Source: an uncultured Schlesneria sp.
Lineage (GTDB): Bacteria > Planctomycetota > Planctomycetia > Planctomycetales > Planctomycetaceae
Reading direction: 5' to 3'
NCBI GenBank assembly: GCA_903840265.1
Contig: CAIMFH010000161.1
Coordinates: forward strand, 1-64,000
DNA: 64,000 nucleotides
The position numbers and the translations under genes were made by a program. This document shows positions 58,001 to 64,000 of the stretch, piece after piece. Under the pieces are notes generated by a model. It searched no databases. It saw nothing but the letters and a program-made list of their open reading frames with translations, and had not been told where the DNA came from. Each line of letters opens with the position of its first letter. The first letter of the stretch is position 1.

Positions 58001-58693
58001 GCCCGGCAGGTCGACTCGATAAGCATAGCAGTCGCGCCCGCCGTAGGTTGTCCGCTGATAGGGTCGAGCGACCAGCAGCGGCGTGGCGTCTTTCACGCCA
58101 ACTTCCAGCAGCTTCAGCAGATCAATCTGTTTCTCGGGGCTAAGAAACCACGGCGAATCTCCTTCGCTGACGGTGTTTTCGGCCTCGTCGATTTTCCACC
58201 AACGCGAGCCGGCGGCGATTTGATAGCGCTGTGGCGAATCCTGTTTCCGGACAAGGCCGGGAACTCGCACCAGGATTTCCGAGGTCTGGCCCCCCTTCTC
58301 CAATTGCAGGTGCAACGTCGACGCACCGCGAAGTTCCTCCATCACTTTGGAGAATGGGATCGATCCTCCGGCGACCTGGGGAGCAAACGGATTCAGCCAG
58401 ACGGCCAGCAGCGCGACGGCAGCGGACAGAGCGAGCGAACCACGAATCGCGAGGACTAACATGGAGGATCTCCGATCTTTGGGGATCGTTGGTGTGGAAT
58501 CGATTGGACTAACAGCAGTCGGAGGCGTTGGACCTTCGACTGCAGCCGCTCGGGCAAACTCTTCGGCAACTCGTTGACGCAGCGCGTTCAGCGCGGCGAG
58601 ATCAGGACTAGGCGCATCGAGATCGACGGAGCGCAGCAGCCCCCGCAGATCTGTTTCGTCTCGGTGATGTTCAGGCTCGTGAGTCATAGCCAC
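49046..58693 (-). CDS. giant 3215-residue membrane protein: FecR-like, VIT, VWA and TPR regions
   Basis: One open frame of 3215 codons. Residues 1-77 are polar (cytoplasmic), about 78-100 form the only clear membrane helix, and then comes a LolA/MucB-like region (STLHLQLEKGGQTSEIL). A FecR-like domain follows at about 320-385 (RPGDWLRTELRGANAVKITL), a VIT domain at 455-568 (KARVFPIEAHSEKRIKIVY) and a VWA domain at 685-850 with the MIDAS motif DTSSS near 694. A Gly/Met-rich linker lies near 1072-1112, a second LolA-like stretch near 1405-1470, and the rest is helical, with clear TPR-type repeats in the last 350 residues. The gene starts (GTG at 58693, or ATG at 58687) 14 bp after an ECF sigma gene, so the N-terminus probably acts as its anti-sigma. 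The mature mass should face the periplasm. Confidence 0.85.
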   Translation of the reverse strand: MAMTHEPEHHRDETDLRGLLRSVDLDAPSPDLAALNALRQRVAEEFARAAAVEGPTPPTAVSPIDSTPTIPKDRRSSMLVLAIRGSLALSAAVALLAVWLNPFAPQVAGGSIPFSKVMEELRGASTLHLQLEKGGQTSEILVRVPGLVRKQDSPQRYQIAAGSRWWKIDEAENTVSEGDSPWFLSPEKQIDLLKLLEVGVKDATPLLVARPYQRTTYGGRDCYAYRVDLPGEQGRVHVEAFADVTNNQLVGITARDVADEKGAKQPLAELRLVAVNQPVADEQFAVAKSLTEDGRIGKVSEAQGIVVLRPMLAKRWTPVCRETLLRPGDWLRTELRGANAVKITLASEVELTLGPGSLIECISPTQARLHNGQVQVKVGGKPDKAASFTLLAPRTGERAFKAEDKQLVRVDREEKLVDVAQTPVWLAGFEGTTSNESLGSLIVNLPDGRNEPLTVGYHKVSVEIRDQIARTTIEESFFNHTPARLEGVFHFPLPQDASISGFGMWIGNDLVEADVVEKQRAREIFETILREKRDPGLLEWMGGNIFKARVFPIEAHSEKRIKIVYTQVLPLRTNRYRYSYGLRSELLRTKPLRELSLNVTVNSAIPLKAVSCPTHTVRTQQTPHSAQVEFTAQEYTPTRDFEVVCEVDGKQSDVVVIPHRRGNDGYFLLQLTPPGPEGNWQRELLPDGKSLNVVLLCDTSSSMDSEKRRQQAEFVSAVLMSLSSDDHFQLACADVGTAWLSAEPLSVNAENAAKARAFLDERVSLGWTNLDRAFADVIQKSPADAQVLYVGDGIVSAGSTDPAAFVQRLKQLISKAEKPASGTRRVFHSISVGNSHEAVVLKGIASTTGGSSRAITNEQTPQIIALELLNEIAQPGLRDLNIEFRGLKVAAVYPEQLPNIAAGTQQILVGRYLPEGKDQSGEILITGMRGNEKVKYATHVNLKDAEAGNSFIPRLWARGHLDQLLAQGQSSQIKDEIIGLSEEFHIITPYTSLLVLESDADRERFGVKRRYEMRDGEKFFAEGRSNANFELLQAQMKRAGDWRLGLRRQILLGLNDLGRNPQLLQQQLQQAMNPYYRSGGWYDNAPMGGPMSYSGRMGGMGGGMGFGDSMDFVNIDAYLGDQPVELFATKSDDFGVIKDMKDGEDLSLAVAEPQSADRDDDLKSLSDTTVFDGRMDFQDGFADAISVNGLLSNGRAIAIGGKRSSMDAKKTKKSELGRWAFDAHGDRNRGRVFKPYRTLGYSGGPDYTGWLNSLFPTLEARPLNRPAVRPADAWSADAIELSKSLSRTDSLRKFEGGIEFQRVVDQLDPIWNRRFSRHRDLVLYSPSGWLTKPLNPLQQTVIHYCTGRERGTYSSSFLLGRQRSAVDTDFGPEAMGLYDGSVFPLHEQFRDRIARVEPAGQDRMKLILTMKDSTFAEQLLIDTAKHVLIKHEWFDGERLTSSETRDDFVEVAGSWWPQKVSHLDDAGRKTSETTFDVQGLPRPRFTERLDQELAARSAVQFIHLPFVKLSVARQKVADGTAAFDDELAMILHAAQSQQWEQMWKYVDAMEKQTVGKPGLRWIRTMLLQTIRRNEEGRDRLLAEAKDLVAKPQPEELFFTTFILGQAQSVSSSAELLEFVQLLKPVYERQPAELDMMLQWTGWMATCQEGLGNYEQVLALKKSIAEQGPWNPHWQTDYAQRLSQAGQFDVAHAWLQKELARPVKRRQEDEEVLRSVVADLYRTQSRWGDLLKFTTEWIALKPTTHSYNSAYAQHLSALIFNDKVDDAYATAQQWMNDSQVEGKLTADQQIRLDVAVNFALGSAYNLSYQRMEERWNQPLGKLVRYYVLHATQLDIASRIFSHHQFQQSDIADRLRGEFFAMLQADTATLSSGLINNLVSWTMSGRMEAPVPILGRKQLDASEIPTALWKEIAALLRSRWEKSQSKFEKQQLSEALNSIYSNRFRDDLLLPFLRERITSAPADLKQAYISSLFEALLLAQWTDAIEQEAFDRLKELSDTPDANDRLIVEVPALYRLVDSMLANRQRIGERKLTDQGGLDKLTRKELAAKKLEIQRAGKAELAARLQQEAKKTNGPLSNWLKIERTWIEVKLGQDLAAVAETCWKILGDAPPQPVNHDNDVDDAIIANVEQTPPVVDPKENVRLLESNLKQRALTTVIKLALLKSAKADDVARIMKFIDIGIQQGRAAAVKPVEGDAKPAETVDVNEASRTWRNAKFRVLIALDRADELEKELRAWIRDDVSTGPWRQSLARLLAERGKLDEAIQMFEACQKDNLLSASDFKQLADWYLVTDRRDLYERSRIESYKVMPEWQLNQLVYQLAQRWEQQNAALTVLDEDTLLAFKALFEKSAVPETYLWQLRSLYANSRDFRTLQMMPDSLMGRTPQQIYAFLQQLNGTILSEVRNEAPADEILARIKVLRAGERTVTDLRALDLLEALVERKSSEVLNQPGPHIDACLAALRRAFERQWGPGEPRMMSSFLFNLGGLPEKLAAEQLREMKELQKLAPALSRDHLSITSDLCQLIGSTYSRLDEAIREMAIEVRDYSQANGNQWPHADIEALNRFVSLYEQAGQYMAAESVLQKLLLKPEHAEQRKWLTNRLMPVYNQALEHDGAVSFGSGRSKLFEPIYKYVLKQIDESLDENERYILVSQLTSTFEIANRHKVTGTADIVRSFAFEVMPVLLKKQISQYRNTVTSPMRSIADICGPKAALRYVVERMEQYPQRLEISWESCWQSFANELGSRRQAVGASDLDDRVLKLVIRELQRDLRTGEPRNQVIYYQHDQHFWKEKADEFAKAAEAVLAEYKTSGRRSQSVARYFWSGLPKQDRAIEILLIAHRQTLLDAAAQQQLVNWLHERQRFAESIPIIEGLIAIRPDQIEFRVLLMQAYFRSQRPQQLAELIQQTHDHFHQEGRWTEHNAAALGGGCSSCSDRERAVGYMTEAIALHQRANPRSGLNDGTLSNYYATLAHTYSALGRTKEAVDAASAALICWGPTSQQRADQLNTLMSVVRSAADLDDYVKHLDAEAAKSGQDSAILRKAIGIVYQEKNEFAKAIPQLRVAVDLQPNDVAIHRALVACYDATNDRPAGTRQLLKLIDLRRSDLPLYQELADRLQGNEAEAERAATSIVEASPNEAENQAVMAELRQKQDRWAEAIPHWELVAEFRKLEPNGLLKLAEAQLHQKQWDAARATILKLRKTDWPARFNNVQFQASALESLIPK

Positions 58694-58707
58694 ATTTCGG
58701 GACAGGT

Positions 58708-59319
58708 CTATCGAACTTCGCAGTCGTTGCGACGGATCGTCGGTTCGCGAACTAACACTTCCATCCGGGCTCGAAATTCACGTCGTGCCCGGGCCAACTT
58801 TGATTTGATGGCATCTACCGTTCCCCCCGATTCTCGAGACAACTCGTCGAGCGTTCGTTCGTCGAGGTATTTCGCTGTCAGCAGCGCCGAATAGTCCGCG
58901 GGCAAATCGGCCAGCACACCACGAACCGCATCGGCCAGTTCCAGCCGAGCCCACGGTTCGTCGGCCGGTTCCGATGTTTCCAGCCAGCGGCGTAATTCGT
59001 CGGCTCTCGCTTCAACCAGTTCCTTCAGTCGCTGAACCTTGTTGATCTGTCGCCAGTACAGGGCCGACTGGTGATGCGCGATACCCGACAGCCACGCCCA
59101 CAGAGTTCCTCGCTGCGGATCAAATTGCCGGGCTGATCGAGCTGCCGCCAGAAATGTTTCTTGCACGATATCTGCCACGGCTGCGGTTTCTGGGCCGACC
59201 AGTCGTGCGACGTACCGCCAGATATCTGCACTGTATCCGTCATACAGGGCAGACCAGGCGTCTCGATCGCCGAGCCGCAATCCGCAGATCACGGCCTGTT
59301 GGTCAGGCTCATCAAGCAC
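58708..59319 (-). CDS. ECF-type RNA polymerase sigma factor
   Basis: This 203-residue sigma-70 family protein has region 2 (DAWSALYDGYSADIWRYVAR, IVQETFLAAARSARQFDP, LWAWLSGIAHH) and region 4 (LADLPADYSALLTAKYLDE, LDELSRESGGTVDAIKSKLA), with no region 1 or 3, as in extracytoplasmic-function sigmas. The C-terminus after region 4 is short. The GTG at 59319 is used as start. The giant FecR/VIT/VWA gene follows in the same direction after 14 bp, which makes them an operon and suggests a sigma/anti-sigma pair. Confidence 0.93.
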   Translation of the reverse strand: MLDEPDQQAVICGLRLGDRDAWSALYDGYSADIWRYVARLVGPETAAVADIVQETFLAAARSARQFDPQRGTLWAWLSGIAHHQSALYWRQINKVQRLKELVEARADELRRWLETSEPADEPWARLELADAVRGVLADLPADYSALLTAKYLDERTLDELSRESGGTVDAIKSKLARARREFRARMEVLVREPTIRRNDCEVR

Positions 59320-59470
59320 GAGGTATCTCGTTAGTCAGGGCTGTCGTTCCGAAAACAATTGGCGCTTCGACGAGGCGAAGTGTCGCGGAGTTCTCAGATT
59401 TTCGAGGAGAAGTGAGGAAATCGCGAAATTGAAATCCGCCAGCGTCGCCGCAACTCCTTTAGGAGTCGGG

Positions 59471-59875
59471 TCAACTGGAGCGCACCAGATCCAGCAGCCG
59501 ATCGAGGAAAATCCGCTGGTCGGGATGAATCACGTCGCGGGCCTGGTCGATCGGCAGAAATTCCGCTCGATCCACCTCCCACGAAGCACATTGCGGATTC
59601 GCCTCTGCCGATGCCAGCCCCGTGAATGCGTAGACTCGCTTGCGAGACTTTTGATAGATGATGTCGCCCAGCGGGACCAATTCAACAGCAATGACACCGG
59701 TCTCTTCCAGCGTTTCTCGACGAGCGGCTGCTTCCAACGGCTCATCGGCGTCGGGTTCCCCTTTGGGAATCGACCACGGCGACTTGCGGTTGTAGTTTCC
59801 CGAGGGATGCACCAGCAGCACTTCCAGGTTGTCACCGCGATGTCGGTACAACAGCGTTCCGGCAGATTCTCGCAT
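59471..59875 (-). CDS. Nudix hydrolase
   Basis: This 134-residue protein has a complete Nudix box, from GEPDADEPLEAAARRE into TLEETGV, that binds the metal for cleaving a nucleoside diphosphate linked to another moiety. SPWSIPKGEP and AGTLLYRH are the usual flanking strands. The substrate is unknown; the SIPKGE type is often active on diadenosine polyphosphates. It lies divergent from lhgO, with 115 bp between the starts. Confidence 0.9.
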   Translation of the reverse strand: MRESAGTLLYRHRGDNLEVLLVHPSGNYNRKSPWSIPKGEPDADEPLEAAARRETLEETGVIAVELVPLGDIIYQKSRKRVYAFTGLASAEANPQCASWEVDRAEFLPIDQARDVIHPDQRIFLDRLLDLVRSS

Positions 59876-59990
59876 TCTTTCGCGTCCAACGGCGGCAAGT
59901 GGTTAGTCCGGGCAATCCACGTCGATTATACTGCCGCGACTTTAGCTCGGAGCGAAAGCGGAATCTTTTCAACCGGATGGAACGACAGCA

Positions 59991-61190
59991 ATGCAGCAGG
60001 CAGATGTAGCCATTATTGGGGGCGGGATCGTCGGCTTGGCGACGGCATATCGCCTGCAGGAACGATTTCCCGGTAAAACGGTGGTGGTGCTGGAGAAAGA
60101 ACGCGAAGTCGCGCAGCATCAGACGGGCCACAATTCGGGCGTCCTGCACTCCGGCATCTACTATAAACCGGGATCCCTGCGAGCAACAAATTGCCGTGAC
60201 GGCAAGCGGGCGATGCAGGAGTTCTGCGACAAAGAGAACATTCCGTATCAACTGTGCGGCAAGGTGATCGTCGCGATCAACAACGACGAGATTCCGCGGC
60301 TAGACAAGATCTACGAACGGGGCCTGGCGAATGGCGTGACTTGCCAGATGATCGACGGCGCTCGCCTGCGTGAAATCGAACCGCATGCGGCTGGCATCCG
60401 CGCAATCCACGTCCCTGAAGCGGGGATCATCGACTATCGCCAAGTCTGCGAACGATTGGCTCTGCGAATCGCCGAAGCAGGTGGCGAGATCAAGACGAGC
60501 GCCAAAGTAACGGGGATGTATCGCCGCGAAGGCCGCATGCTGATCCAGAGTACGGCGGGTGAATTGGAAGCCAAACTAATCGTCAACTGCGCCGGTCTGT
60601 TCTCGGATCGAGTCGCGTGGCTGTCAGGTCAGCGACCCGATGCGCAGATCGTTCCCTTTCGCGGTGAGTATTTCGAACTCAAACCGTCGATGCATCACCT
60701 GTGTCGAGGGCTGATCTATCCGGTCCCCGATCCGGACTTCCCATTCCTGGGCGTCCATTTCACGCGCATGATTCACGGCGGCGTCGAATGCGGTCCCAAC
60801 GCCGTCTTCGCCTTCAAGCGCGAAGGCTATTACAAAACCAGCTTCAATCTGATGGATACGCTGGAATCGCTGACCTATCCCGGCTTCATCAGAATGGCGA
60901 TGCGTCATTGGCGAATGGGATTTCACGAGCTGTGGCGATCCTTCAACAAGGGCGCCTTTGTCGCCGCGCTGCAGCGATTGGTTCCGGAGGTTCGCAGTGA
61001 ACATCTAGTGTCGGCACCAGCGGGCGTGCGGGCTCAGGCGTTGTCCCGCGACGGGAATCTGGTCGACGACTTCCTGATCGTAGAAAACGACCTCGTCATC
61101 AACGTCTGCAACGCCCCCAGCCCCGCCGCAACAGCATCGCTAAACGTCGGCAAGCTGGTCGTAGACAAGATTGCCACGCACATAAATTAG
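59991..61190 (+). CDS. lhgO: L-2-hydroxyglutarate oxidase
   Basis: This FAD-dependent oxidase of 399 residues belongs to the DAO family. The dinucleotide fold is VAIIGGGIVGLATAYRLQ, followed by VLEKEREVAQHQTGHNSGVL, where the GHNSGVLHSGIYY motif is that of LhgO. FRGEYFELKP, GLIYPVPDPDFPFLGVHFTR and the C-terminal VCNAPSPAATASLNVG agree. It oxidises L-2-hydroxyglutarate to 2-oxoglutarate. It stands alone, with a palindromic repeat after the stop. Confidence 0.92.
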   Translation: MQQADVAIIGGGIVGLATAYRLQERFPGKTVVVLEKEREVAQHQTGHNSGVLHSGIYYKPGSLRATNCRDGKRAMQEFCDKENIPYQLCGKVIVAINNDEIPRLDKIYERGLANGVTCQMIDGARLREIEPHAAGIRAIHVPEAGIIDYRQVCERLALRIAEAGGEIKTSAKVTGMYRREGRMLIQSTAGELEAKLIVNCAGLFSDRVAWLSGQRPDAQIVPFRGEYFELKPSMHHLCRGLIYPVPDPDFPFLGVHFTRMIHGGVECGPNAVFAFKREGYYKTSFNLMDTLESLTYPGFIRMAMRHWRMGFHELWRSFNKGAFVAALQRLVPEVRSEHLVSAPAGVRAQALSRDGNLVDDFLIVENDLVINVCNAPSPAATASLNVGKLVVDKIATHIN

Positions 61191-61239
61191 CCCAGGTTAC
61201 CTACGGGTCAGTAAGATGGTCGCTAGGGGTGCTTCTGTT

Positions 61240-61377
61240 CGTCATTCCCGCGCAGGCGGGAATCCAGTTCTTTGGGATCGAGTCTCCACGGACGCCGGGA
61301 ATCGAACGACACAGCAAGGGTGTCGCATCGACTCCTCCTTGACGACTACCTGAATTCCCGCCTGCACGGGAATGACG
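61240..61377. repeat. palindromic repeat with CGTCATTCCCG arms
   Basis: Arms of 28 bases at 61240-61267 and 61350-61377 are inverted copies with two mismatches; both contain CGTCATTCCCG or its complement. The interior is 82 bases. Sequences of this type are known as dispersed repeats in many proteobacterial and other genomes. It lies between the convergent lhgO and PQQ-propeller genes. Confidence 0.75.
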
Positions 61378-61412
61378 TGAAACAGGTGTTGGCCCGGTCA
61401 TCAACGGGAAAA

Positions 61413-64000
61413 CTACTCAATCACCGCTTGCTTCCACAACGCCTCAGTGGGCTGCTGCTGAAGGGGCAGTGTCTGGATCAACTGCACGGGAACCTGCTTG
61501 CCGGAAAACGGGGTCAAGTCGACGATGGCTTCGCGCCAGCCGTTGTTGCTGCCAGATTCCTCGACAACTTGTTCGAGCACCTGCTTGCCCGCCACAAGGA
61601 CCGTCAATGCCCAAAGTCGGTCGGCCGCGTTGCCAAATCGCAATTTGAGTGAGGTCTTGCGATCTTTGGGGATGTCGATCAACTGGATCAGGCGCACGTC
61701 TTTGTGCTGTTCAAGCTTGGCCGCTATCACGAATTGTTCTCCGCGGACATCGCCGGGCGTGAGCTGCAGTCGGGTTCCATAGTTCACTTCAGGACGCCAA
61801 CCCGGAAGCACCAGTGCCAAGTCAATCAGTTGCGACGTGGGGATGTCCGACATCCAGCAATTCGTAGCGTTGGCGATGGGGCCGGGTATCAATGGGGAGG
61901 CTGTTGAGAGCTCAAATAGCTCGCGCTTGGTTTCTTTCCAGCCCTGCCCTCCCAGTGACCACCATTTACTTCCCGCATAGATGATGGGGCCAATTTGACA
62001 TTCGGGGCGTTCGAAGCCGAACAGTTCGGACTGAGCGACATCGACGCCAGTGTCGAGCTTGAGCCAGACGAGGCTGGACTGGGTTTTGTTCGAAGCCACG
62101 GTAATTCGCTGAGACGCCACCACGAATTGATCGTTGACCTGAAACGCTTCCAACCGGGATTCCAGCGGTCGCGACCAGGCAACCTGACCATCAAGAGCCG
62201 ACAGTGCGGTTAGTGCGCTCACGGTATCGACCAGGATCTTGGATCCCTGCATCGCGATGATGCCGCGGAGGTCAGACAGCGAGCGCGTCCAGAGTTGGCG
62301 GCCGGTTTCCAGGTCCATGCATGTCACCGTCCGCACGCCGGGGACGGACATGACGACACGGTTGCCTTGGATCAGCGGTGGTGCGACCCGGAAATCGTCC
62401 GCCAGATCATCAACCTGCTTGGGAAGCCACAGATGTCGACGCAGCCAGTGGATCTCGCCCGCCCCGTCAAAGCAGGCGGAAATCCCGGCCATTGAGCAGA
62501 CGGCCAACCGACCTGACACCGTCAGTTGAGCGGCATTCGAACGTTCACTGGATTCGCGCAATCGGAACAGTGGTTGCGACGAGGTGGCCGCACCGGACTC
62601 GATGTCGAACCGCGTTCCTTCGACCTGCACCAGATCATCGTCGACTTTGGCCAGGGTCAGCGCGAACAAACTGCCGTTCCAGAAGACAGGATCCGAGAGT
62701 ACCTGCAAGCCGGGTCGCTGTGACCAGACGACGCTGCCATTCTCGGCATTCAAACAGGCGAGTTCGGTCCCCCCTTTGGCCAGTCGTCTCACAAACAAAC
62801 GATCGCCAGCGATCAAGGGAGTCATTGGGGTGAATGGCATACCATGCGCTTCACCCTGTTCACTCCCCAGGCCCTGCGCCCACTGCTGCTGTCCACCGGG
62901 CAGCGCATAGGCGTTCACTTGGAAGCGATTGCTGACGTAGATTCGCTGGCTGTCCGAGACCGCCGCCAACTGTTTGCCGAAGGGGTCGCCGAAGCGGAAT
63001 TCGTAGCGATCGGGACTGAGTCCCGGCTGGCCATCAAACGTCGCTCGCTGTTCCACACGATAAGCCAGCGGATTCAAGTCGGGGGCGGCGGCGATCGCAG
63101 GATGCTGAAATCGCTTCGCGGCGGATGGCCGAGCGGCCAGTGATTTGACCAAGGCTTCCAATTCAGCAGCAGAGATCTTGGCGCCATTCAGTTCGATGGA
63201 ATTCACAGAGGCGACTGCCGGATCTGCGGACGGTTTTCCGTTGAGAGCCGTCGCCAGTTGCAGACGAGACTGCAGACCTTCGCGTTGTCGAGGGAGGCAG
63301 TGTGCCAGTCCCAGCAGGAAGTGTTCTTCGGCAGAGGGGAACCGGCCAGCGGAAAGATCGCGATCACCCAACCACTGATGAGCTTCGGCGGCGGCTTCGG
63401 TTCCGAAGAATTGCAGGGTGGCCGATTGGACTCCGCGAACGTCTCCGGACTGGACGGCTTGGCGGACGCGGATGACACCCAGCGGCCCAAATTTGTCGGT
63501 CATCAGCCTGGCAAACTCAGGATGAACCTGCATGGCTGAGGCGACCGCCGTGGGGAGCGAAACGAACAATTGGCGATCATCCATGTCGGGCAACAACCCG
63601 GGGCCGTCGCTCACGTTAATGGACATGACCACGCGGCAGGCGTCTTCGTACGTTTGGCCCGTCAACGCGGCCTGCAGTTCGGCGCGGACGTTGTAGGCTT
63701 CTTTATTCCATTGCAAGGCCAGCGGGTGACGCCAACTGCCGGGAATGATCCCCGCCTGGCCGTCATCCAGTTGTGGCGCATTCTCGACCGCGATCGATTT
63801 GACCCAGCGTGCTTGTCGAGCGACGACTTCGGCTCGTTCGACAGGAACCCAATCGGGATGCACGCTGGCATTCCAGAAAAGCGCCGACTGGCCGGTGCGC
63901 ATCGCGTCGGGCCAATCGGTGCGATAGACGGAACGGATCAGATCCTGCGAAACTTGCTTCTCCCACGCAAATCGGAGCTTGCTGTTGGTCCACATCGGCG
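61413..64000 (-). CDS. PQQ-like beta-propeller protein (5' end outside window)
   Basis: The visible part of about 860 residues begins with a helical region, followed from about residue 310 by PQQ-like propeller blades (LSPDRYEFRFGDPFGKQLAAV, ACLNAENGSVVWSQRPGL, VTCMDLETGRQLWTRSL, LSALDGQVAWSRPL). Blades with a WxxxG-type pattern occur in BamB and in quinoprotein-like planctomycete proteins. An ATG at 63995 opens the frame but sits at the window edge with no visible signal peptide, so the gene very probably continues to the right. The C-terminal 150 residues are a separate beta-rich region. Function unknown. Confidence 0.8.
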   Translation of the reverse strand, partial: PMWTNSKLRFAWEKQVSQDLIRSVYRTDWPDAMRTGQSALFWNASVHPDWVPVERAEVVARQARWVKSIAVENAPQLDDGQAGIIPGSWRHPLALQWNKEAYNVRAELQAALTGQTYEDACRVVMSINVSDGPGLLPDMDDRQLFVSLPTAVASAMQVHPEFARLMTDKFGPLGVIRVRQAVQSGDVRGVQSATLQFFGTEAAAEAHQWLGDRDLSAGRFPSAEEHFLLGLAHCLPRQREGLQSRLQLATALNGKPSADPAVASVNSIELNGAKISAAELEALVKSLAARPSAAKRFQHPAIAAAPDLNPLAYRVEQRATFDGQPGLSPDRYEFRFGDPFGKQLAAVSDSQRIYVSNRFQVNAYALPGGQQQWAQGLGSEQGEAHGMPFTPMTPLIAGDRLFVRRLAKGGTELACLNAENGSVVWSQRPGLQVLSDPVFWNGSLFALTLAKVDDDLVQVEGTRFDIESGAATSSQPLFRLRESSERSNAAQLTVSGRLAVCSMAGISACFDGAGEIHWLRRHLWLPKQVDDLADDFRVAPPLIQGNRVVMSVPGVRTVTCMDLETGRQLWTRSLSDLRGIIAMQGSKILVDTVSALTALSALDGQVAWSRPLESRLEAFQVNDQFVVASQRITVASNKTQSSLVWLKLDTGVDVAQSELFGFERPECQIGPIIYAGSKWWSLGGQGWKETKRELFELSTASPLIPGPIANATNCWMSDIPTSQLIDLALVLPGWRPEVNYGTRLQLTPGDVRGEQFVIAAKLEQHKDVRLIQLIDIPKDRKTSLKLRFGNAADRLWALTVLVAGKQVLEQVVEESGSNNGWREAIVDLTPFSGKQVPVQLIQTLPLQQQPTEALWKQAVIE

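Overview
The window looks like a chromosomal segment of a planctomycete. The grounds are the DUF1501 protein, the TPR protein carrying RNA-polymerase-alpha-C-terminal-like domains, many twin-arginine (Tat) signals on predicted exported enzymes, a very large ECF-sigma-linked protein, a BBP2-type porin and several families of palindromic intergenic repeats. The assignment rests on gene content and style only; no rRNA or tRNA gene was seen, and I do not name a genus.

Layout. 1-140: the 3' end of a group II intron (domain V-like and domain VI hairpins). 482-3432: a CTP-dependent lipid-kinase-like membrane protein with an ABC-2 exporter (ATPase plus permease). 3454-6739 (minus): two Tat-exported proteins and a PlsC-type acyltransferase. 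6968-8266: MetY, with a strong terminator. 8444-9805 (minus): porin, then about 1.08 kb without a gene that holds hairpins, a possible IS end and a 210-bp element with perfect 39-bp inverted repeats. 10887-13714: HD phosphohydrolase and DUF1501 protein. 13948-15339 (minus): QueC-QueE of 7-deazaguanine synthesis. 15640-19357: IspD, the TPR/alpha-CTD protein and a SpoIID-domain protein. 19370-22356 (minus): ThpR and Tex. 22660-26265: methylcitrate cycle genes prpB, prpC, prpD. 26322-30676 (minus): a tandem alpha/beta-hydrolase and a glycosidase-like Tat protein. 31044-35377: an ExeA-like ATPase, a small lipoprotein, an SMP-30 lactonase-like protein and an FHA-GAF-PP2C phosphatase.

35924-44023 is the most coherent block: a urea transporter, urease subunits ureA-ureB-ureC, the accessory genes ureE-ureF-ureG-ureD, and then a CbiX-like protein that has lost the usual metal-chelatase histidine motifs and gained an unrecognised C-terminal domain. 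Urea uptake, hydrolysis and nickel loading can thus all be made from one locus. 44062-49003 holds an SGNH hydrolase, a 2TM protein, a protein with two methyltransferase-like halves and a penicillin acylase.

49046-59319 (minus) is the most unusual part. A compact ECF sigma factor is followed after 14 bp by a single 3215-codon gene. Its product has a short cytoplasmic N-terminus, one membrane helix, a LolA-like region, a FecR-like domain, VIT and von Willebrand A domains, a Gly/Met-rich linker and a very long helical/TPR tail. I read it as a sigma factor with a giant extracytoplasmic regulator. The right end has a Nudix hydrolase, L-2-hydroxyglutarate oxidase (lhgO), a palindromic repeat and a PQQ-propeller protein cut by the window edge.
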